Assembly: GCA_003511845.1 (NCBI GenBank)
Contig: DOIV01000227.1
Span: forward strand, 6,086 to 12,938
From: Flavobacteriaceae bacterium
Lineage (GTDB): Bacteria > Bacteroidota > Bacteroidia > Flavobacteriales > Flavobacteriaceae
Reading direction: 5' to 3'
Length of the DNA: 6,853 bases
The position numbers and the translations under genes were made by a program. Positions within the stretch are counted from its first letter, which is position 1, and each line of letters begins with the position of its first letter. The notes beneath the pieces were generated by a model. The model worked only from the letters and a program-made list of their open reading frames with translations, did not search any database and was not told the origin of the DNA. Positions 1-6,046 of the stretch are shown here, one piece after another.

Positions 1-25
1 AAAATTAAAACGAATCAAGGATTGG

Positions 26-53
26 TATCAAAAAAAATAATTCTTTTTTGATA
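26..53. repeat. A/T-rich perfect inverted repeat in upstream non-coding DNA
   Basis: TATCAAAAAA (26-35) and its exact reverse complement TTTTTTGATA (44-53) flank an 8-nt spacer. The stem has only one G/C pair, so it could be a weak terminator of a gene left of the window, a protein-binding site, or simply a product of the very A/T-rich composition. Nothing else recognisable lies in positions 1-80, and no ORF or RNA gene is supported there. Confidence 0.35.
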
Positions 54-81
54 GTGTAAAATTTAATCAAAAATATAAATC

Positions 82-112
82 AAAAAAAGCTACACATTTG
101 TGTAGCTTTTTT
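82..112. terminator. Bidirectional intrinsic terminator downstream of tRNA-Asn
   Basis: The stem GCTACAC (89-95) pairs perfectly with GTGTAGC (100-106) around the loop ATTT. An A-run (82-88) lies on the left and a T-run (107-112) on the right, so the hairpin is followed by a U-tract on either strand. It starts 2-3 nt past the 3' end of the minus-strand tRNA-Asn, so it most plausibly ends that transcript. On the plus strand it could also stop read-through from a gene left of the window. Confidence 0.85.
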
Positions 113-114
113 AG

Positions 115-188
115 CTCCTCCTCAAAGACTCGAACTTTGGACCCTCTGATTAACAGTCAGATGCTCTAACCAACTGAGCTAAGGAGGA
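115..188 (-). tRNA. tRNA-Asn (anticodon GTT)
   Basis: Read on the minus strand, this folds as a canonical cloverleaf. The 7-bp acceptor stem is TCCTCCT/AGGAGGA (182-188 with 116-122). The D-arm begins TAGCTCAGTTGGTTAGAGC. The anticodon stem TCTGA/TCAGA encloses the loop CTGTTAA, with anticodon GTT at 152-154. The T-arm is CAAAG/CTTTG with loop TTCGAGT. The discriminator base is G (115). The CCA tail is not encoded, because the next bases read CTA, so it must be added after transcription. The gene decodes AAC/AAU asparagine codons. It is transcribed divergently from sucA, has a good promoter match about 24 nt upstream, and is followed at once by a terminator, so it is probably a single-gene transcript. 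Confidence 0.97.
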
Positions 189-211
189 ATTTATTTCCTA
201 TATAAGGAGTG

Positions 212-241
212 CAAATATAATCGTTTTTATATTTACTGCAA
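212..241 (-). promoter_or_regulatory. Bacteroidota-type promoter for tRNA-Asn
   Basis: On the minus strand TATATTTG (212-219) matches the Bacteroidota -7 consensus TAnnTTTG exactly. TTG (239-241) lies 19 nt further upstream, which suits the -33 element. The start of transcription would fall roughly 15-20 nt before the tRNA 5' end, leaving a short leader for RNase P to remove. The match is seen directly; its activity is inferred from the consensus and its position. Confidence 0.7.
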
Positions 242-321
242 GTGTTTGAAATCTTTTTTTTTAAATTTATCTATTTATCAATAACAACACAATAAATACA
301 ATGTTATTTAACTAAAAATTG

Positions 322-329
322 TATTTTTG
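322..329 (+). promoter_or_regulatory. -7 promoter box for sucA
   Basis: TATTTTTG (322-329) fits the Bacteroidota -7 consensus TAnnTTTG exactly. I see no clear -33 TTTG at the expected distance; the region near 300-305 reads AATGTTA, a poor match. Transcription would start near 335, giving a leader of about 20 nt before the ATG at 357. That excludes the upstream in-frame TTG at 327 as a start, since it would lie inside the promoter. No Shine-Dalgarno site precedes the ATG; the leader is A/T-rich, as is usual in this phylum. Confidence 0.55.
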
Positions 330-356
330 TTACTCAGACAAAAAAACAATCTTTTA

Positions 357-3089
357 ATGGATAGGTTTTCCTTTTTAAATGCTGCACATACAGGTTTTAT
401 TGAAGATTTGTATCAGAAATACTTAACAAACCCAGATTCCATTGAGCCCAGTTGGAGAAGTTTCTTTCAGGGCTATGATCTGGCTAATGCAGATTATTCT
501 TTAGACGATGAAGAACAAGTACAAACTACTACTGAAGTTCCAGCACATGTACATAAAGAATTTCAGGTTATTGAATTGATGAACGGATATCGTTCGCGTG
601 GACATTTATTTACAAAAACAAACCCAGTAAGAGAACGTAGGCAATATCAGCCAACATTGGCGATAGAAAATTTCGGACTTACACAAAACGATTTAGAAAC
701 TGTTTTTGATGCGGGTGAAGTATTAGGAATTGGTAGTGCAACATTGCAAGAAATCATTCGTAATTTAGAAGCTATTTATTGTGACTCTATTGGTATTGAA
801 TACATGTATATTCGTAAGCCAGAAGAGATAAAGTGGTGGCAAGATAGATTGAATGAAAATGATAACCATCTTAATTTCAGCGTAGAAAAGAAAAAACACA
901 TTCTTTCAAAACTAAATCAAGCAGTTACTTTTGAACAATTTCTACAAACAAAATATGTAGGTCAAAAACGCTTCTCTTTAGAAGGCGGAGAAACATTAAT
1001 TCCTGCTTTAAGTAATTTGTTGTTTTATGCAGTTGAAAAGTTTCAATTGGAAGAGAGTGTTATTGGTATGGCACACAGAGGTAGATTAAATACCTTAATT
1101 AATATTTTTAGAAAACCAGTTAGAGAGCTTTTTTGTGAGTTTGAAGGAAAAGATTTTGATGATGATGATCTTGATGGAGATGTAAAATATCATTTAGGGG
1201 TTACTCTAAATAAAACCTATCAAAACGGAAAAGATATTAAAATGAATTTAGTGCCAAATCCTTCGCATTTAGAAACAGTTAACACTGTGGCTGAAGGAAT
1301 AACGCGTTCTAAAATTGATCGAAAATATAAAGGTGATACCTCAAAGATATTACCTGTAATAATTCATGGAGATGCTGCTATTGCCGGTCAAGGTGTAGTG
1401 TATGAAGGTGTTCAGATGAGTAAATTAAAAGGATATTCAGTTGGAGGTACTATTCATATCGTTGTAAATAATCAAATTGGTTTTACAACAAATTATTTAG
1501 ATGCAAGATCAAGTACTTATTGTACAGATGTCGCCAAGGTAACATTATCGCCAGTTTTACATGTAAATGCTGATGATGTTGAGGCTGTTGTACATGCTAC
1601 AGAAATGGCATTAGAATTTAGAATGCGTTTTAAAAGCGATGTATTTATTGATTTATTAGGGTATCGAAAATATGGTCATAACGAAGGTGATGAACCGCGT
1701 TTTACACAACCTAAATTATATAAAGCCATTGCAAAACATGACAATTCTAGAGAGATTTATACGCAACGCTTGATAAAAGAAGGAGTTATAGATGGTGCTT
1801 ATGATAAAAAGATAAAAGCAGATTTTAAAACAATGCTTGAGAATCAATTTGAAATGTCTAAAAGAGACAGTACATCGAGTGTTAAACCTTTTATGGAGAG
1901 TACTTGGAAAGGGTTTTCTCGTAAAGGTATTGAAGAAATGTTAGAACCAATTGATACTAGTTACAAAGCTGAAAAATTAAAAAATATTTCCAAAACTGTT
2001 TCTACTACACCAGAAGGAGTGAAATTTTTAAGAAAAGCAGAACGAATTTTGTCTGGTAGAGCAAAAATGATAGAAACCAATGCGATTGACTGGGGGTTGG
2101 CTGAAACTTTAGCATATGGTTCTTTATTAGAAGAAGGGTATAATATCCGTATTTCTGGTCAAGATGTAGAAAGAGGTACTTTTAGTCATCGTCATGCCAT
2201 TTTACGTGATGAAATTTCTGAAGAACGAATTAATTTATTAAATACAAACCCTGCTAATAAAGGAGAGATGTTTATCTATAATTCTTTATTGTCAGAGTAT
2301 GGAGTTTTAGGATTTGATTATGGGTATGCCATGGCAAACCCAAATACTTTAACCATTTGGGAGGCTCAGTTTGGCGATTTTTCTAACGGAGCTCAAATTA
2401 TGTTTGATCAATACATCTCTGCTGCAGAGGATAAATGGAAATTGCAAAACGGAATTACAATTTTATTACCTCATGGTTATGAAGGTCAAGGCTCTGAACA
2501 TTCTTCAGCTAGAGTAGAACGTTATTTACAGTTATGTGCAAATGACAATATGAATGTTGCAAATTGTACAACGCCAGCTAATTTTTTCCATCTGTTAAGA
2601 AGGCAGCAAAAAAGAGATTTTAGAAAACCTTTAATTGTATTTACACCCAAGAGCTTATTACGTCATCCAAAAGTGGTATCTAATTTGGATGATTTTTCTA
2701 ATGGTGAGTTTCATGAAGTCATTGACGATACAGTTGCTCCTAAAAAAGTAAAAAAATTAGTTTTTTGTACTGGTAAGTTCTATTACGATTTGTTAGCTCA
2801 GAGAGAGAAACTACAAAGAGAAGATATTGCTTTGGTTAGAATTGAACAGCTATTCCCTCTACATAAAGAAAAGATACAAGCTGTCATATCTAGGTATAAA
2901 AATGCAGAAAAATATATATGGGCACAAGAAGAGCCTGAAAATATGGGAGCGTGGAGTTATATGTTGCAACGTTTTGGTTTGGTAAAATTAGAGGTGATAT
3001 CTAGGCCATTTTATTCTGTGCCAGCCGCAGGTTCTAGTGCAAGATTTAAAAGAAGACATCAAAAAGTTATAGATAAAGTATTTGAATAG
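357..3089 (+). CDS. sucA: 2-oxoglutarate dehydrogenase E1 component (thiamine-diphosphate dependent)
   Basis: This is the E1 subunit of the cytoplasmic 2-oxoglutarate dehydrogenase complex. It decarboxylates 2-oxoglutarate on thiamine diphosphate and passes the succinyl group to the lipoyl arm of E2, in the TCA cycle. The product is 910 aa, close to the 933 aa of E. coli SucA. An N-terminal E1o segment at residues 5-40 (GFIEDLYQKYLTNPDSIEPSW) is the region that contacts E2 in homologues. Substrate and cofactor motifs follow: RFSLEGGETLIP (about 205-216), GMAHRGRLN (237-245), KYHLG (277-281) and NPSHLE (301-306). The ThDP-binding fold includes HGDAAIAGQG (337-346) and VVNNQIGFTT (369-378). The transketolase-like pyrimidine domain has GQDVERGTFSHRHA (601-614) and LPHGYEGQGSEHSSAR (704-719), and the C-terminal domain has QEEPENMGAWS (857-867). 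The ATG at 357 is preferred over TTG 327 because the conserved N terminus begins there and the promoter box overlaps the TTG. sucB lies 150 bp downstream. All expected motifs are intact. Confidence 0.97.
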   Translation: MDRFSFLNAAHTGFIEDLYQKYLTNPDSIEPSWRSFFQGYDLANADYSLDDEEQVQTTTEVPAHVHKEFQVIELMNGYRSRGHLFTKTNPVRERRQYQPTLAIENFGLTQNDLETVFDAGEVLGIGSATLQEIIRNLEAIYCDSIGIEYMYIRKPEEIKWWQDRLNENDNHLNFSVEKKKHILSKLNQAVTFEQFLQTKYVGQKRFSLEGGETLIPALSNLLFYAVEKFQLEESVIGMAHRGRLNTLINIFRKPVRELFCEFEGKDFDDDDLDGDVKYHLGVTLNKTYQNGKDIKMNLVPNPSHLETVNTVAEGITRSKIDRKYKGDTSKILPVIIHGDAAIAGQGVVYEGVQMSKLKGYSVGGTIHIVVNNQIGFTTNYLDARSSTYCTDVAKVTLSPVLHVNADDVEAVVHATEMALEFRMRFKSDVFIDLLGYRKYGHNEGDEPRFTQPKLYKAIAKHDNSREIYTQRLIKEGVIDGAYDKKIKADFKTMLENQFEMSKRDSTSSVKPFMESTWKGFSRKGIEEMLEPIDTSYKAEKLKNISKTVSTTPEGVKFLRKAERILSGRAKMIETNAIDWGLAETLAYGSLLEEGYNIRISGQDVERGTFSHRHAILRDEISEERINLLNTNPANKGEMFIYNSLLSEYGVLGFDYGYAMANPNTLTIWEAQFGDFSNGAQIMFDQYISAAEDKWKLQNGITILLPHGYEGQGSEHSSARVERYLQLCANDNMNVANCTTPANFFHLLRRQQKRDFRKPLIVFTPKSLLRHPKVVSNLDDFSNGEFHEVIDDTVAPKKVKKLVFCTGKFYYDLLAQREKLQREDIALVRIEQLFPLHKEKIQAVISRYKNAEKYIWAQEEPENMGAWSYMLQRFGLVKLEVISRPFYSVPAAGSSARFKRRHQKVIDKVFE

Positions 3090-3137
3090 TCAGTTTTTTT
3101 ATCTTCTCATCCTTAAGTGTCGGGAGAAAAAAACTGA
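3090..3137. repeat. 11-bp inverted repeat just after the sucA stop
   Basis: TCAGTTTTTTT (3090-3100) begins immediately after the sucA stop codon and is exactly complementary to AAAAAAACTGA (3127-3137), enclosing 26 nt. The inner arms add a few weak pairs (CTT with GGG, partly G-U). No T-run follows on the plus strand, so this is not a standard intrinsic terminator. A role in 3'-end stability or in differential expression of sucA and sucB is possible but only inferred. Confidence 0.5.
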
Positions 3138-3150
3138 AAAAGGATAATCA

Positions 3151-3164
3151 AATATGATCATATT
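3151..3164. promoter_or_regulatory. Perfect 14-bp palindrome in the sucA-sucB spacer
   Basis: AATATGATCATATT is its own reverse complement over all 14 bases and is centred on GATC. It lies 75 bp upstream of sucB. Such a dyad could be an operator for a dimeric transcription factor, but no known operator is recognised and A/T-rich DNA produces palindromes by chance. The site is seen directly; the function is unknown. Confidence 0.35.
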
Positions 3165-3194
3165 ATAAAATAGAAATATTGAAAATGCTTTGAA

Positions 3195-3225
3195 TTCCTT
3201 CCCTTTGGGAAGGTTAGGATAGGCT
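3195..3225. repeat. Hairpin with G-rich tail, possible dispersed intergenic repeat
   Basis: CCTTCCC (3197-3203) pairs perfectly with GGGAAGG (3207-3213) around the loop TTT, and is followed by TTAGGATAGGCTTA. The block is clearly richer in G/C than the A/T-rich spacer around it. From memory, flavobacterial genomes carry many intergenic copies of hairpins of the general form CCTCCCTTTGGGGAGG followed by a GG-repeat tail, which this resembles. It ends about 14 nt before the sucB ATG, so if transcribed it sits in the sucB leader. No T-run follows it, so it is unlikely to be a terminator. Confidence 0.5.
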
Positions 3226-3239
3226 TAAAAGATTTAGAC

Positions 3240-4445
3240 ATGATTTTAGAAATGAAAGTTCCTTCTCCGGGAGAATCAATTACAGAAGTAGAAATAGCAA
3301 CGTGGTTGGTTGAAGATGGAGATTATGTAGAGAAAGACCAAGCCATTGCAGAAGTAGATTCTGACAAAGCAACGTTAGAATTGCCTGCAGAAGAAAGTGG
3401 TATTATAACACTTAAAGCTGAAGAAGGTGATGCTGTTGCAGTTGGTGCTGTGGTATGTTTGATTGATACTGAAGCTGCAAAACCAGAAGGAAGTGGTCAG
3501 TCAACTATCAAGACTGAACAATCTTCAGAACCCGAAACTTCAAATCCGAAACCTGAGACGACTTACGCTACAGGAACTGCTTCACCAGCTGCTAAAAAAG
3601 TATTGGCTGAAAAAGGAATTGCTGCCAATACCATTAAAGGTACTGGTAAAGACGGAAGAATTACTAAAGATGATGCAATAAATGCAGTGCCAAGTATGGG
3701 TACGCCTATAAAAGATAGTACTAGAGGAGGTGATCGTAAAAAGCTGTCAATGTTACGTCGTAAAGTTGCTCAACGTTTGGTTGCTGTTAAAAACGAAACA
3801 GCAATGCTGACGACTTTTAATGAAGTAAACATGCAGCCAATTTTTGATCTTCGTAAAAAATATAAAGAAGATTTTAAGACCAAACATGGCGTAGGTTTGG
3901 GTTTTATGAGTTTCTTTACCAAAGCAGTGGTAAGAGCCTTGAAAATGTATCCTGATGTAAATTCTATGATTGATGGCGATTTTAAAGTGTCTTATGATTT
4001 TCAAGATATTTCTATTGCGGTTTCTGGACCTAAAGGATTAATGGTACCAGTAATTAGAGATGCTCAAAAATTGACTTTTAGAGGGGTTGAAGCAGAGGTA
4101 AAACGTTTAGCTATCCGTTCTAGGGATGGTGACCTTACCATTGATGAAATGACTGGAGGTACTTTTACCATTACCAATGGAGGTGTATTTGGTTCTATGT
4201 TATCAACACCAATTATTAATCCGCCTCAAAGTGCAATTTTAGGAATGCATAATATCGTAAACCGACCAATGGCAGTTGATGGTAAAGTAGTTATACAACC
4301 CATTATGTATGTTGCTGTATCTTACGATCATAGAATTATTGATGGAAAAGAATCTGTTGGATTTTTAGTAGCCATCAAAGAAGCTCTAGAAAACCCTGTA
4401 GAAATTTTAATGGATAACGATGTTAAGAAGGCGTTGGAAATGTAG
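3240..4445 (+). CDS. sucB: Dihydrolipoamide succinyltransferase, E2 component of 2-oxoglutarate dehydrogenase
   Basis: This is the core-forming E2 subunit (also called odhB). It takes the succinyl group from E1 on a swinging lipoyl arm and transfers it to CoA, giving succinyl-CoA. The product is 401 aa, close to the E. coli protein (405 aa). The domains are in the usual order. A single lipoyl domain covers residues 2-77, with the lipoylated lysine K43 in [13 protein letters not shown] Glu/Pro/Ser/Thr-rich flexible linker spans about 78-112. The peripheral subunit-binding domain covers about 114-150 ([25 protein letters not shown]). The catalytic acyltransferase domain runs from about 168 to the end, with GLMVPVIRD (266-274), [20 protein letters not shown] (312-331) and the active-site motif SYDHRIIDG (361-369), where H364 and D368 are the expected catalytic residues. 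The STPIINPPQ signature favours succinyltransferase over pyruvate dehydrogenase E2. ATG 3240 fits the family N terminus; an in-frame ATG at 3252 is less likely. No Shine-Dalgarno site is visible. It probably forms a transcription unit with sucA. The E3 gene is not nearby. Confidence 0.96.
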   Translation: MILEMKVPSPGESITEVEIATWLVEDGDYVEKDQAIAEVDSDKATLELPAEESGIITLKAEEGDAVAVGAVVCLIDTEAAKPEGSGQSTIKTEQSSEPETSNPKPETTYATGTASPAAKKVLAEKGIAANTIKGTGKDGRITKDDAINAVPSMGTPIKDSTRGGDRKKLSMLRRKVAQRLVAVKNETAMLTTFNEVNMQPIFDLRKKYKEDFKTKHGVGLGFMSFFTKAVVRALKMYPDVNSMIDGDFKVSYDFQDISIAVSGPKGLMVPVIRDAQKLTFRGVEAEVKRLAIRSRDGDLTIDEMTGGTFTITNGGVFGSMLSTPIINPPQSAILGMHNIVNRPMAVDGKVVIQPIMYVAVSYDHRIIDGKESVGFLVAIKEALENPVEILMDNDVKKALEM

Positions 4446-4462
4446 TTTTTTTTAATAATTTA

Positions 4463-4515
4463 TATAAAACAAAACCCTAAAATCATAAGTATTAATTTTA
4501 GGGTTTTGTTTTATA
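4463..4515. terminator. Bidirectional terminator with a 21-bp perfect stem
   Basis: Positions 4463-4483 are exactly complementary to 4495-4515, giving a 21-bp stem with an 11-nt loop (CATAAGTATTA). The core is ACCCTAAAAT/ATTTTAGGGT, with A-rich left and T-rich right outer arms, so on the plus strand the stem ends in a run reading TTTTGTTTTATA. It begins 18 nt after the sucB stop and lies between two convergent genes, so it most likely ends both transcripts. The stem is longer than most intrinsic terminators. Confidence 0.85.
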
Positions 4516-4519
4516 GTTT

Positions 4520-4549
4520 TAATAACCTGAGTTTGAACTCAGGTTATTA
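4520..4549. terminator. Second hairpin, next to the stop of the fadL-like gene
   Basis: TAATAACCTGAGT (4520-4532) pairs with ACTCAGGTTATTA (4537-4549), 13 bp with a TTGA loop. On the minus strand it begins 2 nt after the TAA stop of the fadL-like gene, and its left arm supplies more in-frame TAA triplets. No strong T-run follows on that strand, so it may act together with the 21-bp hairpin next to it as a tandem terminator or a 3'-end stabiliser. Confidence 0.6.
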
Positions 4550-4551
4550 GG

Positions 4552-5946
4552 TTACAAACCTATTACTAAAGTAGCTGTAATTTTTCCTGTATTCATATCT
4601 AGTTCAGCAGCGTCTAATTCTTTTACAAATCCGTAGACACCTGTATGACTACTTCTTTGATAAGCCAAATCTAATTTGGTATTGCCAAACTTAAAGCCTG
4701 TACCTAATGAAAATCCTGTAACATGATCGGTATTAATAGCAGCTGTAAAAGGACTTTGCTTATAAAAATAACCACCTCTTAAGCTAACAATCTTGCCAAC
4801 ACGCCATTCAGTACCTAATCTGATTTCTGAAGTGTTTTGTAAATCTTTTGAAAAAGATTTATTTGATTCAACAAACTCACTTGTAGGTTTTAATTTGGTC
4901 TTCGTATAATTTTTTAATGTATAATCTAAACTGATGAGACCTTCTTTTCCAAAAATATAAGCGACACTAGCTGTTGCTTTAGCAGGAGTAACTATATCAT
5001 ACTCAAAAACATTTACTTTTGAATTTTCTGGTTCATGATAAATACTAGAATTATTACTTACTTTAATTTCTAAATCTTCGGTAAACTCTTCTGTTAAATT
5101 ATACCAAATTGGGGTTTGAAAAGATAAACCTAATCTTAATTCTTGAGTTGGTTTTGCAATAATACCAATATTTAAACCAGCACCTTGCCCGTAGGTTTTT
5201 AATTCTTGTTGAAATGAAGCGTCTAGCAAATTACCATTATTATCATTACCAGAATGCTCGAACAACCCTTTTTGATAATATTCTAATCTGTGCGTTACTA
5301 TGCCTAAACCAATATGTAATTTCTCATTGTATTGAGCTGCAAAAGAAATGGTAGTTCTTTCATTTTGACCATCTGTATAGTTTCCAAAAAATTGACCATC
5401 TACATTATCATAAAAAATGTCATTGGTATTGTCATTATCATAATTTAAAAAAGGATCAAGACTTAGATTACTAGTGTTAGATGGGCCAATAATAAAATTG
5501 GAGAGACCGCTATTTCCATTGACAATGTAGTCGTTTTCAAAATTTTTAGCCACAGAATAGTTGATGCCTAAAGCAAATTTTGTCCAATTTAAGCTTATAG
5601 GGTTGTTAAAAACTAATACGGCACCCGCTTGAGTCATATTCAAATAACTATCACTGTTGGCTGTACTTGTGCCATAAAAGCTAGTTGAAATATCGGTATT
5701 TCTTAATCCTAATGTTATGGCAGCTTCTGTATGATTGAATACAGCTAAACCAGCAGGGTTAATGTCTGCAGCAGACAAATCACCACCTAAGGCTCCAAAA
5801 GCACCGCTCATGGCGTTGAATCTTGCGGTTCCGTTATTTTCTTCGTCAGAAAACAATATCGCTCCGTCAAAATAACTTATTGTTTGAGCGTTTATTGCTA
5901 TAGAGGATAGTAATAACCCTCCTATTAAAAATAGAATTTTTTTCAT
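4552..5946 (-). CDS. OmpP1/FadL-family outer-membrane beta-barrel protein
   Basis: The 464-aa product looks like a member of the FadL/TodX/OmpP1 family, whose members carry hydrophobic compounds such as long-chain fatty acids across the outer membrane. The substrate here is unknown. A signal peptide is clear: MKK, a hydrophobic core (ILFLIGGLLLSSIAI), then NAQ, with likely cleavage at A20/Q21. The family's N-terminal hatch signature follows at 41-66 (ARFNAMSGAFGALGGD, then INPAG). The remainder alternates short polar turns with amphipathic strands ending in aromatic or aliphatic residues (for example TTISFAAQYNEKLHIGLGIV and LRLGLSFQTPIWYNL), as expected for a beta-barrel. The protein ends in a strand (ITATLVIGL), with Leu rather than the more typical Phe. 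The length is close to that of E. coli FadL. ATG 5944-5946 is chosen because it opens the signal peptide; an A-rich leader without Shine-Dalgarno precedes it. The gene is 100 bp downstream of the Arg/Ser-rich ORF on the same strand and converges on sucB. Confidence 0.85.
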   Translation of the reverse strand: MKKILFLIGGLLLSSIAINAQTISYFDGAILFSDEENNGTARFNAMSGAFGALGGDLSAADINPAGLAVFNHTEAAITLGLRNTDISTSFYGTSTANSDSYLNMTQAGAVLVFNNPISLNWTKFALGINYSVAKNFENDYIVNGNSGLSNFIIGPSNTSNLSLDPFLNYDNDNTNDIFYDNVDGQFFGNYTDGQNERTTISFAAQYNEKLHIGLGIVTHRLEYYQKGLFEHSGNDNNGNLLDASFQQELKTYGQGAGLNIGIIAKPTQELRLGLSFQTPIWYNLTEEFTEDLEIKVSNNSSIYHEPENSKVNVFEYDIVTPAKATASVAYIFGKEGLISLDYTLKNYTKTKLKPTSEFVESNKSFSKDLQNTSEIRLGTEWRVGKIVSLRGGYFYKQSPFTAAINTDHVTGFSLGTGFKFGNTKLDLAYQRSSHTGVYGFVKELDAAELDMNTGKITATLVIGL

Positions 5947-5971
5947 TTTTTTTGTATTTTTTTGTGAGATT

Positions 5972-5990
5972 CTGAAAACTAAATTTTCAG
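5972..5990. repeat. Short hairpin in the fadL-like gene leader
   Basis: CTGAAAA (5972-5978) and TTTTCAG (5984-5990) form a perfect 7-bp stem with a 5-nt loop, 26 nt upstream of the fadL-like ATG. On the minus strand the loop and right arm contain TAGTTTTC, a one-mismatch version of the -7 box TAnnTTTG, so the region could equally be a weak promoter. I cannot separate these readings. Confidence 0.3.
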
Positions 5991-5999
5991 TTTTGTGTT

Positions 6000-6040
6000 A
6001 AATCATTCCCGTACTTGTTTAAAAGAACGGGATGATTTTT
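6000..6040. terminator. Hairpin after the Arg/Ser-rich gene
   Basis: AATCAT (6001-6006) pairs with ATGATT (6032-6037) and CCCGT (6008-6012) with ACGGG (6027-6031), separated by one bulged T at 6007. CTT (6014-6016) and AAG (6023-6025) may add inner pairs. It lies 10-45 nt past the TAA of the minus-strand Arg/Ser-rich gene, where a terminator is expected. The T-run, however, is on the plus-strand side (6036-6040); on the minus strand the stem is followed by TTTAACACAAAAC. Termination may therefore be partial, letting some transcription continue into the fadL-like gene. Confidence 0.5.
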
Positions 6041-6046
6041 AAATTG

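Noticed and set aside
327..356. Ten-codon N-terminal extension of sucA from a TTG codon at 327
   Set aside because: The TTG overlaps the -7 promoter box (322-329), and the extension MLLRQKNNLL has no counterpart in the E1o N terminus, which begins with MDRFSFLNAA at 357.
3090..3137. Intrinsic terminator between sucA and sucB
   Set aside because: The inverted repeat is real, but no T-run follows it on the coding strand and the outer stem is nearly all A-T, so I list it as a repeat and not as a terminator.
3463..3681. 72-aa plus-strand ORF inside sucB
   Set aside because: It lies in another frame within the linker and subunit-binding domain of sucB. Its Leu/Gln/Lys-rich translation follows from the overlapping codons and it shows no motif of its own.
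3753..4004. 83-aa minus-strand ORF opposite sucB
   Set aside because: It is antisense to the well-conserved E2 catalytic domain, has no recognisable domain or promoter, and is rich in Phe/His/Lys as expected for the complement of this coding sequence.
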